Under the pieces are notes generated by a model. It searched no databases, was not told the DNA's origin, and saw nothing but the letters and a program-made list of their open reading frames with translations. The position numbers were made by a program, and so were the translations under genes. A DNA stretch of 64,000 bases, from assembly GCA_040218795.1 (NCBI GenBank), contig JAVJQT010000006.1, positions 62,001-126,000 of the forward strand, given 5' to 3'. The number at the start of each line of letters is the position of its first letter. Within the stretch, counting starts at the first letter, position 1. The stretch comes from CCMP332 sp040218795 (lineage in GTDB: Bacteria > Bacteroidota > Bacteroidia > Cytophagales > CCMP332). Shown here one piece after another: positions 17,631 through 26,451 of the stretch.

Positions 17631-18746
17631 ATGTTAAGCAAATACAGACTTTTATTCTATCTATTTCTTATACTGGCAGTCTTATTGTTAGTTGTAAGTC
17701 TCGGATATGTCTTTTCAAATATCCTTGCTTATTTTATTGTTTCGATTATCCTCGCAACCATCCTCCGTCCATTGATTGACAGGCTGTCTTCACTGCAAAT
17801 TTATCGGGTTAAATTTCCCAGAGTTGGGGCAATACTCATTTCGTTTATCTTTTTAGGAATTGTGATTTATCTTCTTTTAGAGCTATTCGTGCCGCTTTTA
17901 AGCAATGAAATTTCAAAACTATATAAATTAGATTTTGATACAATTCTCACCAATCTTGCCGGAAGTTTAACTGGAATTGAAAATTTTTTAATCAGCAATA
18001 ATATCGTCAATGAAAAACACGGATTTATACTTGAAAAAAGTAAAATTTACTTTTTTGAGTACGTGCAGAATACTGAATTCAGCACTTTAATAAATAATAC
18101 CTTTTCAGTTATTGGTTCCTTTTTAATTGGTCTTTTGGCTATTTTTTTTATTACTTTTTTCTTCCTTTATGAAAAGGGGATTTTAAGGGGACTATTCTTG
18201 AAATTAATTCCAAATGCCTATTTTGAGCTTACTGTTACGGCTTTTTACAAGATTGAAAGGTTACTATCAAATTACCTGATAGGTCTTCTATTTCAAATGA
18301 TAGCATTTTTTACTTTAGTTTCGATCCTACTTACCATTGCCGGTATCAAATACGCTTTTACCATAGCTTTTTTTGCTGCGGCAGCCAACCTTATACCTTA
18401 CCTTGGACCGGTACTGGGCGCTAGCTTTGGCATTATTGTAGCCCTAACAACTTCGGGCTTTGGAATGGATTTTCAGCATTATATTTTAATTATTATTAAG
18501 GTCCTTATTTCGTTTGGTATTGTTCAGTTAGCTGATAATTTAATTTTTCAACCAATAATATTTTCGAGAAGTGTTAAAGCTCATCCACTTGAAATTTTTG
18601 TAATTGTATTTGTTGGAGCTACTTTAGCGGGCCCAATAGGAATGATCTTTGCCATACCCACATATACAATCCTTAGAGTATCGGTAATAGAGTTTTATTT
18701 GGGTTATCAGGAATACAGAATATTTAATATAAATCAAAGCAATTAA
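17631..18746 (+). CDS. AI-2E family transporter (PerM-like permease)
   Basis: A 371-residue integral membrane protein with about seven or eight hydrophobic segments. The layout fits the AI-2E/PerM family: a conserved N-terminal block with ILRPLIDRL, a central soluble region, then the diagnostic AAAANLIPYLGPVLG segment and a C-terminal QLADNLIFQPIIFSRSVKAHPLEIF. Known members export autoinducer-2 or move Na+/H+, and most are uncharacterised, so the substrate is unknown. It directly abuts ychF with no intergenic base. Confidence 0.9.
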   Translation: MLSKYRLLFYLFLILAVLLLVVSLGYVFSNILAYFIVSIILATILRPLIDRLSSLQIYRVKFPRVGAILISFIFLGIVIYLLLELFVPLLSNEISKLYKLDFDTILTNLAGSLTGIENFLISNNIVNEKHGFILEKSKIYFFEYVQNTEFSTLINNTFSVIGSFLIGLLAIFFITFFFLYEKGILRGLFLKLIPNAYFELTVTAFYKIERLLSNYLIGLLFQMIAFFTLVSILLTIAGIKYAFTIAFFAAAANLIPYLGPVLGASFGIIVALTTSGFGMDFQHYILIIIKVLISFGIVQLADNLIFQPIIFSRSVKAHPLEIFVIVFVGATLAGPIGMIFAIPTYTILRVSVIEFYLGYQEYRIFNINQSN

Positions 18747-19844
18747 ATGGGTTTAAGATGTGGAATTGTCGGTTTGCCAAATGTGGGAAAATCAACATTA
18801 TTCAATGCTTTATCAAACGCAAAAGCTGAAGCTGCAAACTATCCTTTTTGTACAATTGAACCGAATATAGGGATTATTAAGGTCCCCGATGAAAGACTTG
18901 AAATTCTGGAAAAATTAGTGGGCCCAGAAAAAGTAATTCCTGCAATAATAGAGTTTGTAGATATAGCCGGATTGGTTAAAGGAGCAAGCAAAGGTGAAGG
19001 ACTGGGAAATAAATTTCTTGCAAACATTAGAGAGGTCGACGCAATTGTGCATGTTGTTCGCTGTTTTCAAGATGATAATATTGCTCATGTGGAAGGTAGA
19101 ATAGATCCAATTAATGATAAAGAGGTAATTGATACCGAATTACAACTCAAAGATCTTGAGACAATTCAAAAGCGAATTGATAAGGAAGAGAAAGTAGCAA
19201 AGTCCGGAGATAAAGTGGCCAGACAAAAAATAGAAGTTTATAATAAAATAAAAGATGCCCTATCTAAAGGTTTGAATGCACGGGTTGTCGAGGTGAATGA
19301 TATGGAGAAAGAAATTGTGGATGAAACACAACTTTTAACTACAAAACCAGTCATTTATGTCGCAAATGTAGATGAGTCAGGCTTGAAAGAGGACAATAAT
19401 TTCTACAAAGATTTAAAAGATAATGTCAAAGGTGAAAATGCTCAAGTAATTAAAGTATGTGCAGCTATAGAATCACAAATAGCTGAATTTGACGATCCCG
19501 AAGAAAAATTAATATTACTTGAAGAATATGAATTGGAAGAGTCAGGTCTAAATAAATTAATAAAAGCCGCCTATTCAATTTTAAACCTGATTACCTATTT
19601 CACTGCCGGTAAACAAGAAGTAAGAGCCTGGACTATAAAAAAGAATTGGAAGGCTCCTAAAGCTGCCGGAGTTATCCACACGGATTTTGAAAAGGGATTT
19701 ATTAAAGCTGAGGTTATTAAGCTCAAAGACTATCAACAATTTAAGACAGAACAAGCTTGTAAGGAAGCCGGTAAAATTGCAATACAAGGAAAAGAATATA
19801 CTGTAGAAGACGGAGACATTATGCACTTCCGATTTAATGTTTAA
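18747..19844 (+). CDS. ychF: Redox-regulated ATPase YchF
   Basis: YchF (Obg-family, Ola1 orthologue) is an unusual P-loop protein that prefers ATP and binds ribosomes. The P-loop is GLPNVGKST near residues 8-16, the G3 motif is DIAGLVKGAS, and the G4 position reads NVDE, the NxxE form that gives ATP rather than GTP specificity. A coiled-coil insertion and a C-terminal TGS domain (ITYFTAGKQEVRAWTI) complete it. At 365 residues it is full length. Its TAA ends one base before the stop of the converging sugar dehydratase gene. Confidence 0.97.
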   Translation: MGLRCGIVGLPNVGKSTLFNALSNAKAEAANYPFCTIEPNIGIIKVPDERLEILEKLVGPEKVIPAIIEFVDIAGLVKGASKGEGLGNKFLANIREVDAIVHVVRCFQDDNIAHVEGRIDPINDKEVIDTELQLKDLETIQKRIDKEEKVAKSGDKVARQKIEVYNKIKDALSKGLNARVVEVNDMEKEIVDETQLLTTKPVIYVANVDESGLKEDNNFYKDLKDNVKGENAQVIKVCAAIESQIAEFDDPEEKLILLEEYELEESGLNKLIKAAYSILNLITYFTAGKQEVRAWTIKKNWKAPKAAGVIHTDFEKGFIKAEVIKLKDYQQFKTEQACKEAGKIAIQGKEYTVEDGDIMHFRFNV

Positions 19845-21791
19845 TCAAGCATTGCGTATTACGCGCATCGGAATATCTTTTTTCGGATCCAGTCTCTCAA
19901 ATTTCGAATGATTGCTAATGAAAGAAGGCACAAGTTTTTTCATTTTCTTTACGATAAGCATTTCATCATCCATTGCAGTAATATCTAATAGTTCGACTAT
20001 TTCAGAATTAATCTTCTCGAAATCTGCATTATCTGTTTCGGCTATTAAAATTTTAGGATTGTGCGTCGGTTTGGTATTTTCTTTATTGCTTAAAAGTTCT
20101 TCATAAAGTTTTTCACCGGGTCTTAATCCACTAAATTCAACTTCGATATCCTTCCCGAGTTTTAAACCTGACAATTGAATCATCTTTTTGGCAAGATCAA
20201 GAATTTTTATTGCCTTACCCATATCAAAAATAAAGATTTCACCTCCTTTACCCATAACACCGGCCTCCAGCACCAGTTGACAGGCTTCAGGTATGGTCAT
20301 AAAAAATCTTGTGATTTCCGGATGAGTAACTGTGACCGGTCCACCCTGGGCAATTTGTTTTCTAAATAATGGTATCACTGAACCGTTGGATCCTAGTACA
20401 TTTCCAAATCGTGTTGTTATAAATCGTGTTGTAAATGCCGAATTATCAAAATAGTCGCCTCTTTCCAAAGCATAGTTCAAGGATTGAACATACATTTCAG
20501 CTAATCGCTTTGATGCTCCCATGACATTGGTTGGGTTAACCGCTTTGTCGGTTGAAACCAAAACAAATTTGGACACATTGAATTTTACAGAGAGATCAGC
20601 CAGATTTTTTGTGCCTAAAATATTGGTCTGGATAGCCTCGATTGGGTTTTCTTCAAGCATTGGCACGTGCTTATAAGCAGCTGCGTGAAACACAACATCA
20701 GGTTTGTGTTCTTTAAATGTAGCATGTACTCTGTTATAGTTGTTAACCGCACCCAGAATTACAATTTTCTCTACCGCAGGATTTAAGTCAGCTGCTTCCA
20801 TCTCCATATCAAATAGTGGAGTTTCAGCCTGATCGAACAAGATCACTTTCCTGGGATTATTTTGAATTACCTGTCTTACAATTTCACTTCCAATAGATCC
20901 GGCTGCACCTGTTATTAAAATTGTTTTACCCTGCAATTCATTCTTTACAAGCGTATTTTCAATTTTAATCGACTCTCTGCCAAGCAGGTCTTCAATTTTA
21001 ACATTCTTGATTTGATTGAAGCTCAATTCACCATTTACCCACCTATAGGCAGGTGGTACATGCTGCACTTCGATATCATACCTTAAGCAAAAATCTACAA
21101 TTTCATTTTTTCGCTCAAGGCTGAGATCTTGTATCGCAATTACAAGTTTATGAATCCTTTGGGTTCTTAATAAATATTGCAGATCTCTTTCGGAATGAAA
21201 GATTTTCACGCCGTTAAAATTTTTTCCTACTTTCCTCTCGTCGTCATCAAGATAGGCCACAACCCGCATATCAGAAATTGGGTCATTATCTATAATATGT
21301 TTAGTGATCAAGCCGAGTTGTCCTACGCCGTAAATGACGGCTGATTTTCTGCTGTATTTCAAGTTACTTGCCTTGCTGAAGATAAATTTAACCGCAATTC
21401 GATAACTGAAAAGAAAAAAAGTTGTGTTTAAATAAGCGATAATTAATACAGATACAGGAATAAACGCAATACCGGATAAATAGAAATTGAGGTAATTGAT
21501 CAAACCGACGATGGCTGAACCGGATGTGCTGGTAAACAGAATTCGGGTACCATCCTCCAAACTCGTATATCGAATTATTCCGGAATAGGTTTTATTTAAT
21601 AAAACAGCCCCAAGGTTACAGACGAAGAAAAGTGAAACTCCTGTAACAAACTGATCAATTTCAATATTATCCAGATTTAAATTGAATCGAAGCAGGTATG
21701 CAAACATTACGCTGAAAAGAATTATTCCGGCATCAATGCAAATAATTATCCATCGCGGCAGAATATTCAGAGAAGTAATTCTTTTTAACAT
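19845..21791 (-). CDS. Membrane nucleotide-sugar 4,6-dehydratase (CapD/PglF/FlaA1-like)
   Basis: A 648-residue enzyme with four N-terminal membrane segments, a first Rossmann-like domain (GVGQLG at 155-160) and a second catalytic SDR domain (GAAGSIG at 295-301). The active-site block reads TDKAVNPTNVMGASKR, with Met in place of the usual SDR tyrosine, as is normal for long UDP-GlcNAc 4,6-dehydratases. Such enzymes make UDP-4-keto-6-deoxy sugars for surface polysaccharide or glycoprotein at the inner membrane. No other polysaccharide gene lies beside it. Its stop abuts that of ychF exactly. Confidence 0.92.
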   Translation of the reverse strand: MLKRITSLNILPRWIIICIDAGIILFSVMFAYLLRFNLNLDNIEIDQFVTGVSLFFVCNLGAVLLNKTYSGIIRYTSLEDGTRILFTSTSGSAIVGLINYLNFYLSGIAFIPVSVLIIAYLNTTFFLFSYRIAVKFIFSKASNLKYSRKSAVIYGVGQLGLITKHIIDNDPISDMRVVAYLDDDERKVGKNFNGVKIFHSERDLQYLLRTQRIHKLVIAIQDLSLERKNEIVDFCLRYDIEVQHVPPAYRWVNGELSFNQIKNVKIEDLLGRESIKIENTLVKNELQGKTILITGAAGSIGSEIVRQVIQNNPRKVILFDQAETPLFDMEMEAADLNPAVEKIVILGAVNNYNRVHATFKEHKPDVVFHAAAYKHVPMLEENPIEAIQTNILGTKNLADLSVKFNVSKFVLVSTDKAVNPTNVMGASKRLAEMYVQSLNYALERGDYFDNSAFTTRFITTRFGNVLGSNGSVIPLFRKQIAQGGPVTVTHPEITRFFMTIPEACQLVLEAGVMGKGGEIFIFDMGKAIKILDLAKKMIQLSGLKLGKDIEVEFSGLRPGEKLYEELLSNKENTKPTHNPKILIAETDNADFEKINSEIVELLDITAMDDEMLIVKKMKKLVPSFISNHSKFERLDPKKDIPMRVIRNA

Positions 21792-21894
21792 TAAAAAGAT
21801 CTTTTGTTTGTGTGCCTAATCCAGAATTGCTGAATATTAAGACAAAGAGTTAAGGTTAATTTCAAATTAAATATATACAAATATATCTCATTAA

Positions 21895-23550
21895 TTAAAT
21901 TGGTATACGTGTACCTACCCACACAAACCTTTTTATAACGTATTCCGGATTAGTAAACGAAGCATTGCCTGCAGGGTTGCCTCCCGTTACATGAAAATCA
22001 GAAAAGGCAGCATTTTGATTGACATAAATACCCCCTGTCAGATTAAAAGAAACACTTGTATAGCTCAATTCCATTGCACCTTTAATCTTTTCTTGTACAT
22101 CGCTGTCCGTACTATATGCGCCACAGGAAATAGCACCATATTCTTTGGCTAAAGAGCTTGCCAATTTAATGGATTCCGCGGTATTACTCGTTTTTATCAG
22201 CATTGCATAAGGACCGAATATTTCTTTTTTATAATGCTCTCTATCTTTTTTATCCACCACAGATAACTTTGGAGTCATTACCCGGGCTTCTTTAAACATT
22301 GGATTTTCAATTTTACCTTCAGCAAGAATTGAGTTCCCAAAGTTTGAGTTTTTCATTCGTTCGATTGTAGCTGGATTCTGAATAGCGCCCAATACAAAAG
22401 GTCCGGCTTTGGGATTATTAACCAATGAATTTACGGCTTCACTGAGTTTATTCGCGACATCATCAAAGCTGACATGTCCTTCTTTTGTTTTTACACCACT
22501 TTCAGGAATAAATATGTTTTGGGGAGCCGTACACATCTGACCGGAATAAAGAGTAATTGAAAAAGCTATATTTTGAAGGACTTTGTCCAAATCTTCCACA
22601 GAATCAAGGATTATACTGTTAATACCAGTTTTCTCCGTAAAGGTAACCTTGCCTTTCAATGTCTCGAGGTAATCACCGAATTCACTGCCTCCGGTATAGT
22701 CGATTAATTTAACATTATCGTCTTCAGCTAATTTTTTACTTATAAGGTTTTCGGGACTATCCGGAGCAAATTGACAAATTTCCTTTGGTAATCCATTTTC
22801 GGCTAGCACATTCTGTATCTCAGCAGAAAGTATCGCAATCGGTAAAATAGACATTGGATGTGGCTTGATTATTACAGGATTTCCTGTGATCAAGCTGGCA
22901 TAAATTCCGGGAACTGAATTCCAGGTAGGAAAGGTTGAACAACCAATAACAAGTCCGAGTCCTTTGGGAACCGGTGTCCAGCTTTTCTTAAGTTTTATAT
23001 TGTACTTACCCATTGGTTTGTCCCAAACTGCTTCTTTGGGAAAACGACCAAGTTCTTCATAGCCGGCAGCAATTGCTTCCAAAGCCCTGTCAGCAGCATG
23101 AGGTCCTGAGGCCTGAAATGCCATCATATAGCCCTGACCAGTTGTATGCATGGTCGCATATGCCACCTCAAAAAATCTTTTCTTAAATCGCTCTAAGGAT
23201 TCAATTAGAATGCCGGCTCTATCATCCGGACTGGTCTGACGCCACTTATCAAATACATTTTTACCATTATTTATCAAAGTTTCCGGTTCAAAATAGGGGT
23301 AGTTTATTCCCAGTTCCATATTCAGATATGGCGAGATTTCCGATCCAACACTTGAATTTGAACCATTGGAATTTAATTCTGTAAAGTCAGATTTTAATTG
23401 TTCCTGGAATTTTTTTCTCCCCTCGGCATCTGCTTCTTCACCATATATTTTCGGTGAAGGGTGTTCCGGATATTGAGCAAAAAAAGTCCTTTCATGAAGA
23501 GCTTTTACAGCCTTACTTAAAGTTTCCTGATGATTTTGAAATAATGACAT
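21895..23550 (-). CDS. paaN: PaaN-type aldehyde dehydrogenase (phenylacetate degradation family)
   Basis: A 551-residue aldehyde dehydrogenase of the stand-alone PaaN type. The N-terminus (LSKAVKALHERTFFAQYPEHPSP) and C-terminus (VIKRFVWVGTRIPI) are characteristic of this family; the NAD-binding core includes VIGCSTFPTWNSVPG and the catalytic cysteine lies in YSGQMCTAPQ. In phenylacetate catabolism PaaN oxidises the semialdehyde formed on ring opening. No other paa genes are in the window, so the physiological aldehyde remains uncertain. Two bases separate it from the upstream unknown gene. Confidence 0.85.
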   Translation of the reverse strand: MSLFQNHQETLSKAVKALHERTFFAQYPEHPSPKIYGEEADAEGRKKFQEQLKSDFTELNSNGSNSSVGSEISPYLNMELGINYPYFEPETLINNGKNVFDKWRQTSPDDRAGILIESLERFKKRFFEVAYATMHTTGQGYMMAFQASGPHAADRALEAIAAGYEELGRFPKEAVWDKPMGKYNIKLKKSWTPVPKGLGLVIGCSTFPTWNSVPGIYASLITGNPVIIKPHPMSILPIAILSAEIQNVLAENGLPKEICQFAPDSPENLISKKLAEDDNVKLIDYTGGSEFGDYLETLKGKVTFTEKTGINSIILDSVEDLDKVLQNIAFSITLYSGQMCTAPQNIFIPESGVKTKEGHVSFDDVANKLSEAVNSLVNNPKAGPFVLGAIQNPATIERMKNSNFGNSILAEGKIENPMFKEARVMTPKLSVVDKKDREHYKKEIFGPYAMLIKTSNTAESIKLASSLAKEYGAISCGAYSTDSDVQEKIKGAMELSYTSVSFNLTGGIYVNQNAAFSDFHVTGGNPAGNASFTNPEYVIKRFVWVGTRIPI

Positions 23551-23552
23551 AA

Positions 23553-24074
23553 TTAAAATATTTCCTGAATTTCCTTTTTAACATAAAGTATTGCCCTGGC
23601 GCATGGATCCACATTTGCTGCAACCATGGCTTCAATTATTTTTTTTCCCAAAACATTCGATTTGTCTTCGGGATCAAGGTTTTGAGCTACCCGGTTTATT
23701 AGGGAAATGCTTTCCTCTTTGGATTGCTTTACAAGGCTCCATGCTTTATCGCTTATATAAACCTGTTGTGAAAGATTGTGATTGTATTCTTCGCGAATTG
23801 AGGCTATTAAAATCTCCTGAAATTGCGCCACATTGAATTTTTGATTTTTTACCCGCATTATAAGGTTTGGCGGACTGATTCTTTCCAATAAGAGAATTAT
23901 TCTCTCATAGGCCTGCAACCTTACCGGAAGCACTTGTTCAGTATTTTTCAATTTTAGTTCTGCTAATCTCTTTTCAAAATCTTTTTCAAGAAAAGCTTTA
24001 ACTGTGAGGTACATTGCAAAAAGAATAGCTCCGGACGGAACTAATATCTTTATGAGGTCTGTTGCTATTTCCAT
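23553..24074 (-). CDS. Membrane-anchored conserved protein of unknown function
   Basis: I do not recognise a characterised family with certainty; it resembles a Bacteroidota-restricted unknown family. The 173-residue protein has one N-terminal membrane segment (ILVPSGAILFAMYLTVKAF), a charged helix (LEKDFEKRLAELKLKN), then a helical soluble domain with ERIILLLERISPPNL and EEYNHNLSQQVYIS. It lies 2 bases upstream of paaN and is probably co-transcribed. A possible -7 box (TAATTTTG) at 24089-24082 on the minus strand would give an almost leaderless message. Confidence 0.7.
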   Translation of the reverse strand: MEIATDLIKILVPSGAILFAMYLTVKAFLEKDFEKRLAELKLKNTEQVLPVRLQAYERIILLLERISPPNLIMRVKNQKFNVAQFQEILIASIREEYNHNLSQQVYISDKAWSLVKQSKEESISLINRVAQNLDPEDKSNVLGKKIIEAMVAANVDPCARAILYVKKEIQEIF

Positions 24075-24144
24075 ATGTTGGCAAAATTAGTCGTATTAGA
24101 CATTAGTTTGAAACTTAATTGCTTTTATTTCTTTTACAGTATAA

Positions 24145-24441
24145 ATGGCACAACCCTATATCGATATAAGCCCCAAGGCGCTCGGCGAAATTAAAAATAT
24201 AATGCAGAATAAGAATATTCCTGAAGGATACGGTTTGCGCATTGGCGTAAACGGCGCCGGTTGTGCAGGTGTTCGTCAGTTTCTGGGATTTGATAAAATG
24301 AAAGAAAAAGATGATAAATTCATTATTAATGAGATTGAAGTGTACATTGATAAAAAAGATGCAATGTATTTAATAGGTCTTGTTCTTGATTTTCAGGATG
24401 ATGCTGAGGCACGCGGATTTGTATTCCGATCCGGAAATTAA
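24145..24441 (+). CDS. HesB/IscA-like protein lacking the C-terminal CxC
   Basis: A 98-residue A-type iron-sulfur carrier fold. The first conserved site GAGCAG is present with Cys40, and the core EVYIDKKDAMYLIGLVLDF matches HesB/IscA. However, the tail reads ARGFVFRSGN and stops, so the two cysteines of the usual C-terminal CGCG motif are missing. Cluster binding in the canonical way is therefore unlikely; it may hold iron differently or serve as a scaffold partner. It is a complete ORF with a normal ATG. Its stop overlaps that of folB (shared TTAA). Confidence 0.85.
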   Translation: MAQPYIDISPKALGEIKNIMQNKNIPEGYGLRIGVNGAGCAGVRQFLGFDKMKEKDDKFIINEIEVYIDKKDAMYLIGLVLDFQDDAEARGFVFRSGN

Positions 24442-24797
24442 TTGCTTTTTGCTTTTGTAATTACTGTAGCTTTTTTACATATCCCACCTAAAGGTGGATT
24501 AAACTTACTTACTGCTGTTTCTACCAGAGTTATTTTTGGATAAGCGAGTAAAACTTCCTGATTTATTCGATGGGATAAATGTTCCAACAATCTTGCCGGT
24601 TTAGCCATCTCATCTTTAATGATTTTGTAAATCACTTCGTAATTCACCGTGTCTTTTAAGGAGTCGGACTCTGCCGCTTCACTCAAATCAGTAATAATAC
24701 GCATGTCCACGCTGTATTTATTTCCTGTTACTCTTTCTTCATCATGATGTCCATGATAGGCAAAAAATTCTATGCCATTTAATCGGATTTCTGCCAT
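24438..24797 (-). CDS. folB: Dihydroneopterin aldolase
   Basis: FolB converts 7,8-dihydroneopterin to 6-hydroxymethyl-dihydropterin in folate synthesis. The 119-residue length is typical of this homo-octameric enzyme. Catalytic features are visible: the glutamate region YHGHHDEER at 14-22, the pterin-binding LLEHL with Glu72, and the catalytic lysine in SKFNPP (Lys98). The ATG overlaps the TAA of the DivIVA-like gene (TAATG at 24797), so it is the last gene of a coupled four-gene unit. Confidence 0.95.
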   Translation of the reverse strand: MAEIRLNGIEFFAYHGHHDEERVTGNKYSVDMRIITDLSEAAESDSLKDTVNYEVIYKIIKDEMAKPARLLEHLSHRINQEVLLAYPKITLVETAVSKFNPPLGGICKKATVITKAKSN

Positions 24798-25549
24798 TAT
24801 TGATTTATTTCATCAAAAAAAGACCCGTCTGTAGATTTTTTTTGATCTTCTTCCTGCTTATTTTCCTGAACTTTTTCTTCCTCAACGTCCTTTTTTGATT
24901 CCTCCTTATTTCCGGATTCCTTTACTTCTTTTTCTTGTTTCGCCTCTTTGGGAATTAAGTCTTTTACAACTTTCTTTCCCTTAAATTCTTTTTTAGTCTC
25001 TCTTATTTTGGCAGCCAGATTCTCACTAGAATTCGTTCTGGATTCCATTTTTTTCAATCTATCAAGAATGTCATTCGCAGAGTTTTTCATGTCTTGCATA
25101 AAATCTTCTCTCATCTTTTCAATGCTTTTGAAATTATCCTCGAGATCTTTTAATTCATCGACCAAATTTTGAAAGGTACTTGCAGCAAGATCTTCAGCCT
25201 CTTCAATAATATTTCGGGCTTTATTATTGGCATCGTTGAGCATCGATTCAACCTGCATCTTTGCTTCTTTTAAATGCAATTCGGCAGCCTGCTTACTTTG
25301 TTCAACCATGTTAGCTCCGGTATCTTCTGCCGTTTTTAAGGTTTTAAAAAGAGAACTCTCAACCTCTTTTAATTTTTGAACTTCTTTTTCTGACTCTTCG
25401 AGTTTTTTAAGTGTATTTTGATATTCAGTTTGAAGTTTTTCCCATTCTGATGACAGCGACTGAAGGAAAGCACTCACCTCATCTTTATCATATCCCCGGA
25501 AGTTTTTGTTAAATTCTTTTTGTCTTATTTCTAAGGGCGTAATTTTCAT
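24797..25549 (-). CDS. DivIVA-domain coiled-coil protein
   Basis: A 250-residue protein whose first 40 residues match the DivIVA/GpsB membrane-binding domain: LEIRQKEFNKNFRGYDKDEVSAFL. A long coiled coil (about residues 30-180) follows, then a lysine- and glutamate-rich tail, probably disordered. In Gram-positive bacteria DivIVA marks curved membrane and division sites; in Bacteroidota the role is not defined. It is coupled at both ends: ATGA with the WD40 gene upstream and TAATG with folB downstream. Confidence 0.88.
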   Translation of the reverse strand: MKITPLEIRQKEFNKNFRGYDKDEVSAFLQSLSSEWEKLQTEYQNTLKKLEESEKEVQKLKEVESSLFKTLKTAEDTGANMVEQSKQAAELHLKEAKMQVESMLNDANNKARNIIEEAEDLAASTFQNLVDELKDLEDNFKSIEKMREDFMQDMKNSANDILDRLKKMESRTNSSENLAAKIRETKKEFKGKKVVKDLIPKEAKQEKEVKESGNKEESKKDVEEEKVQENKQEEDQKKSTDGSFFDEINQ

Positions 25550-26451
25550 TTTATAGACTTATTTATTTCCCAAATACTAAGGCTTCGGTCATCGCTACAA
25601 GATACAATATAATTGTTAAAATTTGTCCAGAGCAGTTTGTTGACTGAAGTGCCGTGTCCGGCGTGTCTTGCTTTATCAATGACCTTAAGCAATTTTCTGC
25701 TTTTATAATCCCAAATCTTAATTGATTTGTCCATGCTGCATGTGGCTATATAATTCAAATCAGGACTCAGGCAAATATCATTTATTGCGTACATATGGGC
25801 AATTATATCTTCCTCTAATTGTCCGTCAAATTTCCAGAATTTTAAATGAGCATCTCTTGAAGCACTCATCAGGCTCCCATCCACAGAAAATAGCACTTTG
25901 AAAACCGAGTTATCATGGGCTTGCCATTCATCAATTTTCTTTTTTTTATCAATATCAAAAAGCCGAATTGTATTATCACTGTAACCAACAGCAGCTATAT
26001 TATCAAGAAGGGAAATGCTCCTTGCACTTTTATCTGTTTCATCCCAAACATGCAGTACCTTTAGCGTTTCCCGATCAAGTAAAAATAATCGACCCTGACC
26101 TTCAGCAACCATTATATATTGATGATTATACTGAATATCAAATAAATAGGATTTGGATAATTGAACAGAGGTTTTTTCCTTGTTTGTTTCAAGGTCAATT
26201 AAATGAAGGCCGTCAAAATTTTGAGCTATTAATAAATGATTATTATCACTGATATACTTTATTGCGTAAACTGATGCGGGGACTTTTGCTATGATCTTTC
26301 CAAAATTCTTTTGGCTAATATCCCAAAGCACCACCATGCCATCTGAAGAAGCAGAAAATATCAAATTATCTTCTTTGTGAAAATCGAGGGCAAAGACAGC
26401 GTCTTTATGACCTTTTAATGTGTCTATTTTTTTTACATCAAACTTGTCCAT
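25546..26451 (-). CDS. Cytoplasmic WD40-repeat protein
   Basis: A 301-residue protein made of about seven WD40 repeats and little else (LKGHKDAVFALDF, VVLWDISQ, IRLFDIDKK, LKFWKFDG, IKIWDYKSRK, LSIWEINK). There is no signal peptide, unlike the other two WD40 proteins in the window. It should be a single seven-bladed propeller acting as an interaction platform. The ATG at 26451 overlaps the TGA of the channel gene (TGATG), and its own stop overlaps the DivIVA-like start (ATGA). The partner is unknown; the neighbours are candidates. Confidence 0.88.
   Translation of the reverse strand: MDKFDVKKIDTLKGHKDAVFALDFHKEDNLIFSASSDGMVVLWDISQKNFGKIIAKVPASVYAIKYISDNNHLLIAQNFDGLHLIDLETNKEKTSVQLSKSYLFDIQYNHQYIMVAEGQGRLFLLDRETLKVLHVWDETDKSARSISLLDNIAAVGYSDNTIRLFDIDKKKKIDEWQAHDNSVFKVLFSVDGSLMSASRDAHLKFWKFDGQLEEDIIAHMYAINDICLSPDLNYIATCSMDKSIKIWDYKSRKLLKVIDKARHAGHGTSVNKLLWTNFNNYIVSCSDDRSLSIWEINKSIK

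Noticed and set aside
19672..19680. TTATCCACA, a DnaA-box-like site, near dnaN-containing DNA
   Set aside because: It is a single copy inside the ychF coding region, 8 kb from dnaN, with no cluster of boxes or AT-rich unwinding element, so it is not evidence for a replication origin.
24075..24089. Leaderless promoter for the 23553 gene (TAATTTTG 7 bases before the ATG)
   Set aside because: The box matches, but TAnnTTTG words are frequent by chance in this AT-rich DNA and the -33 element is imperfect; kept only as a remark.
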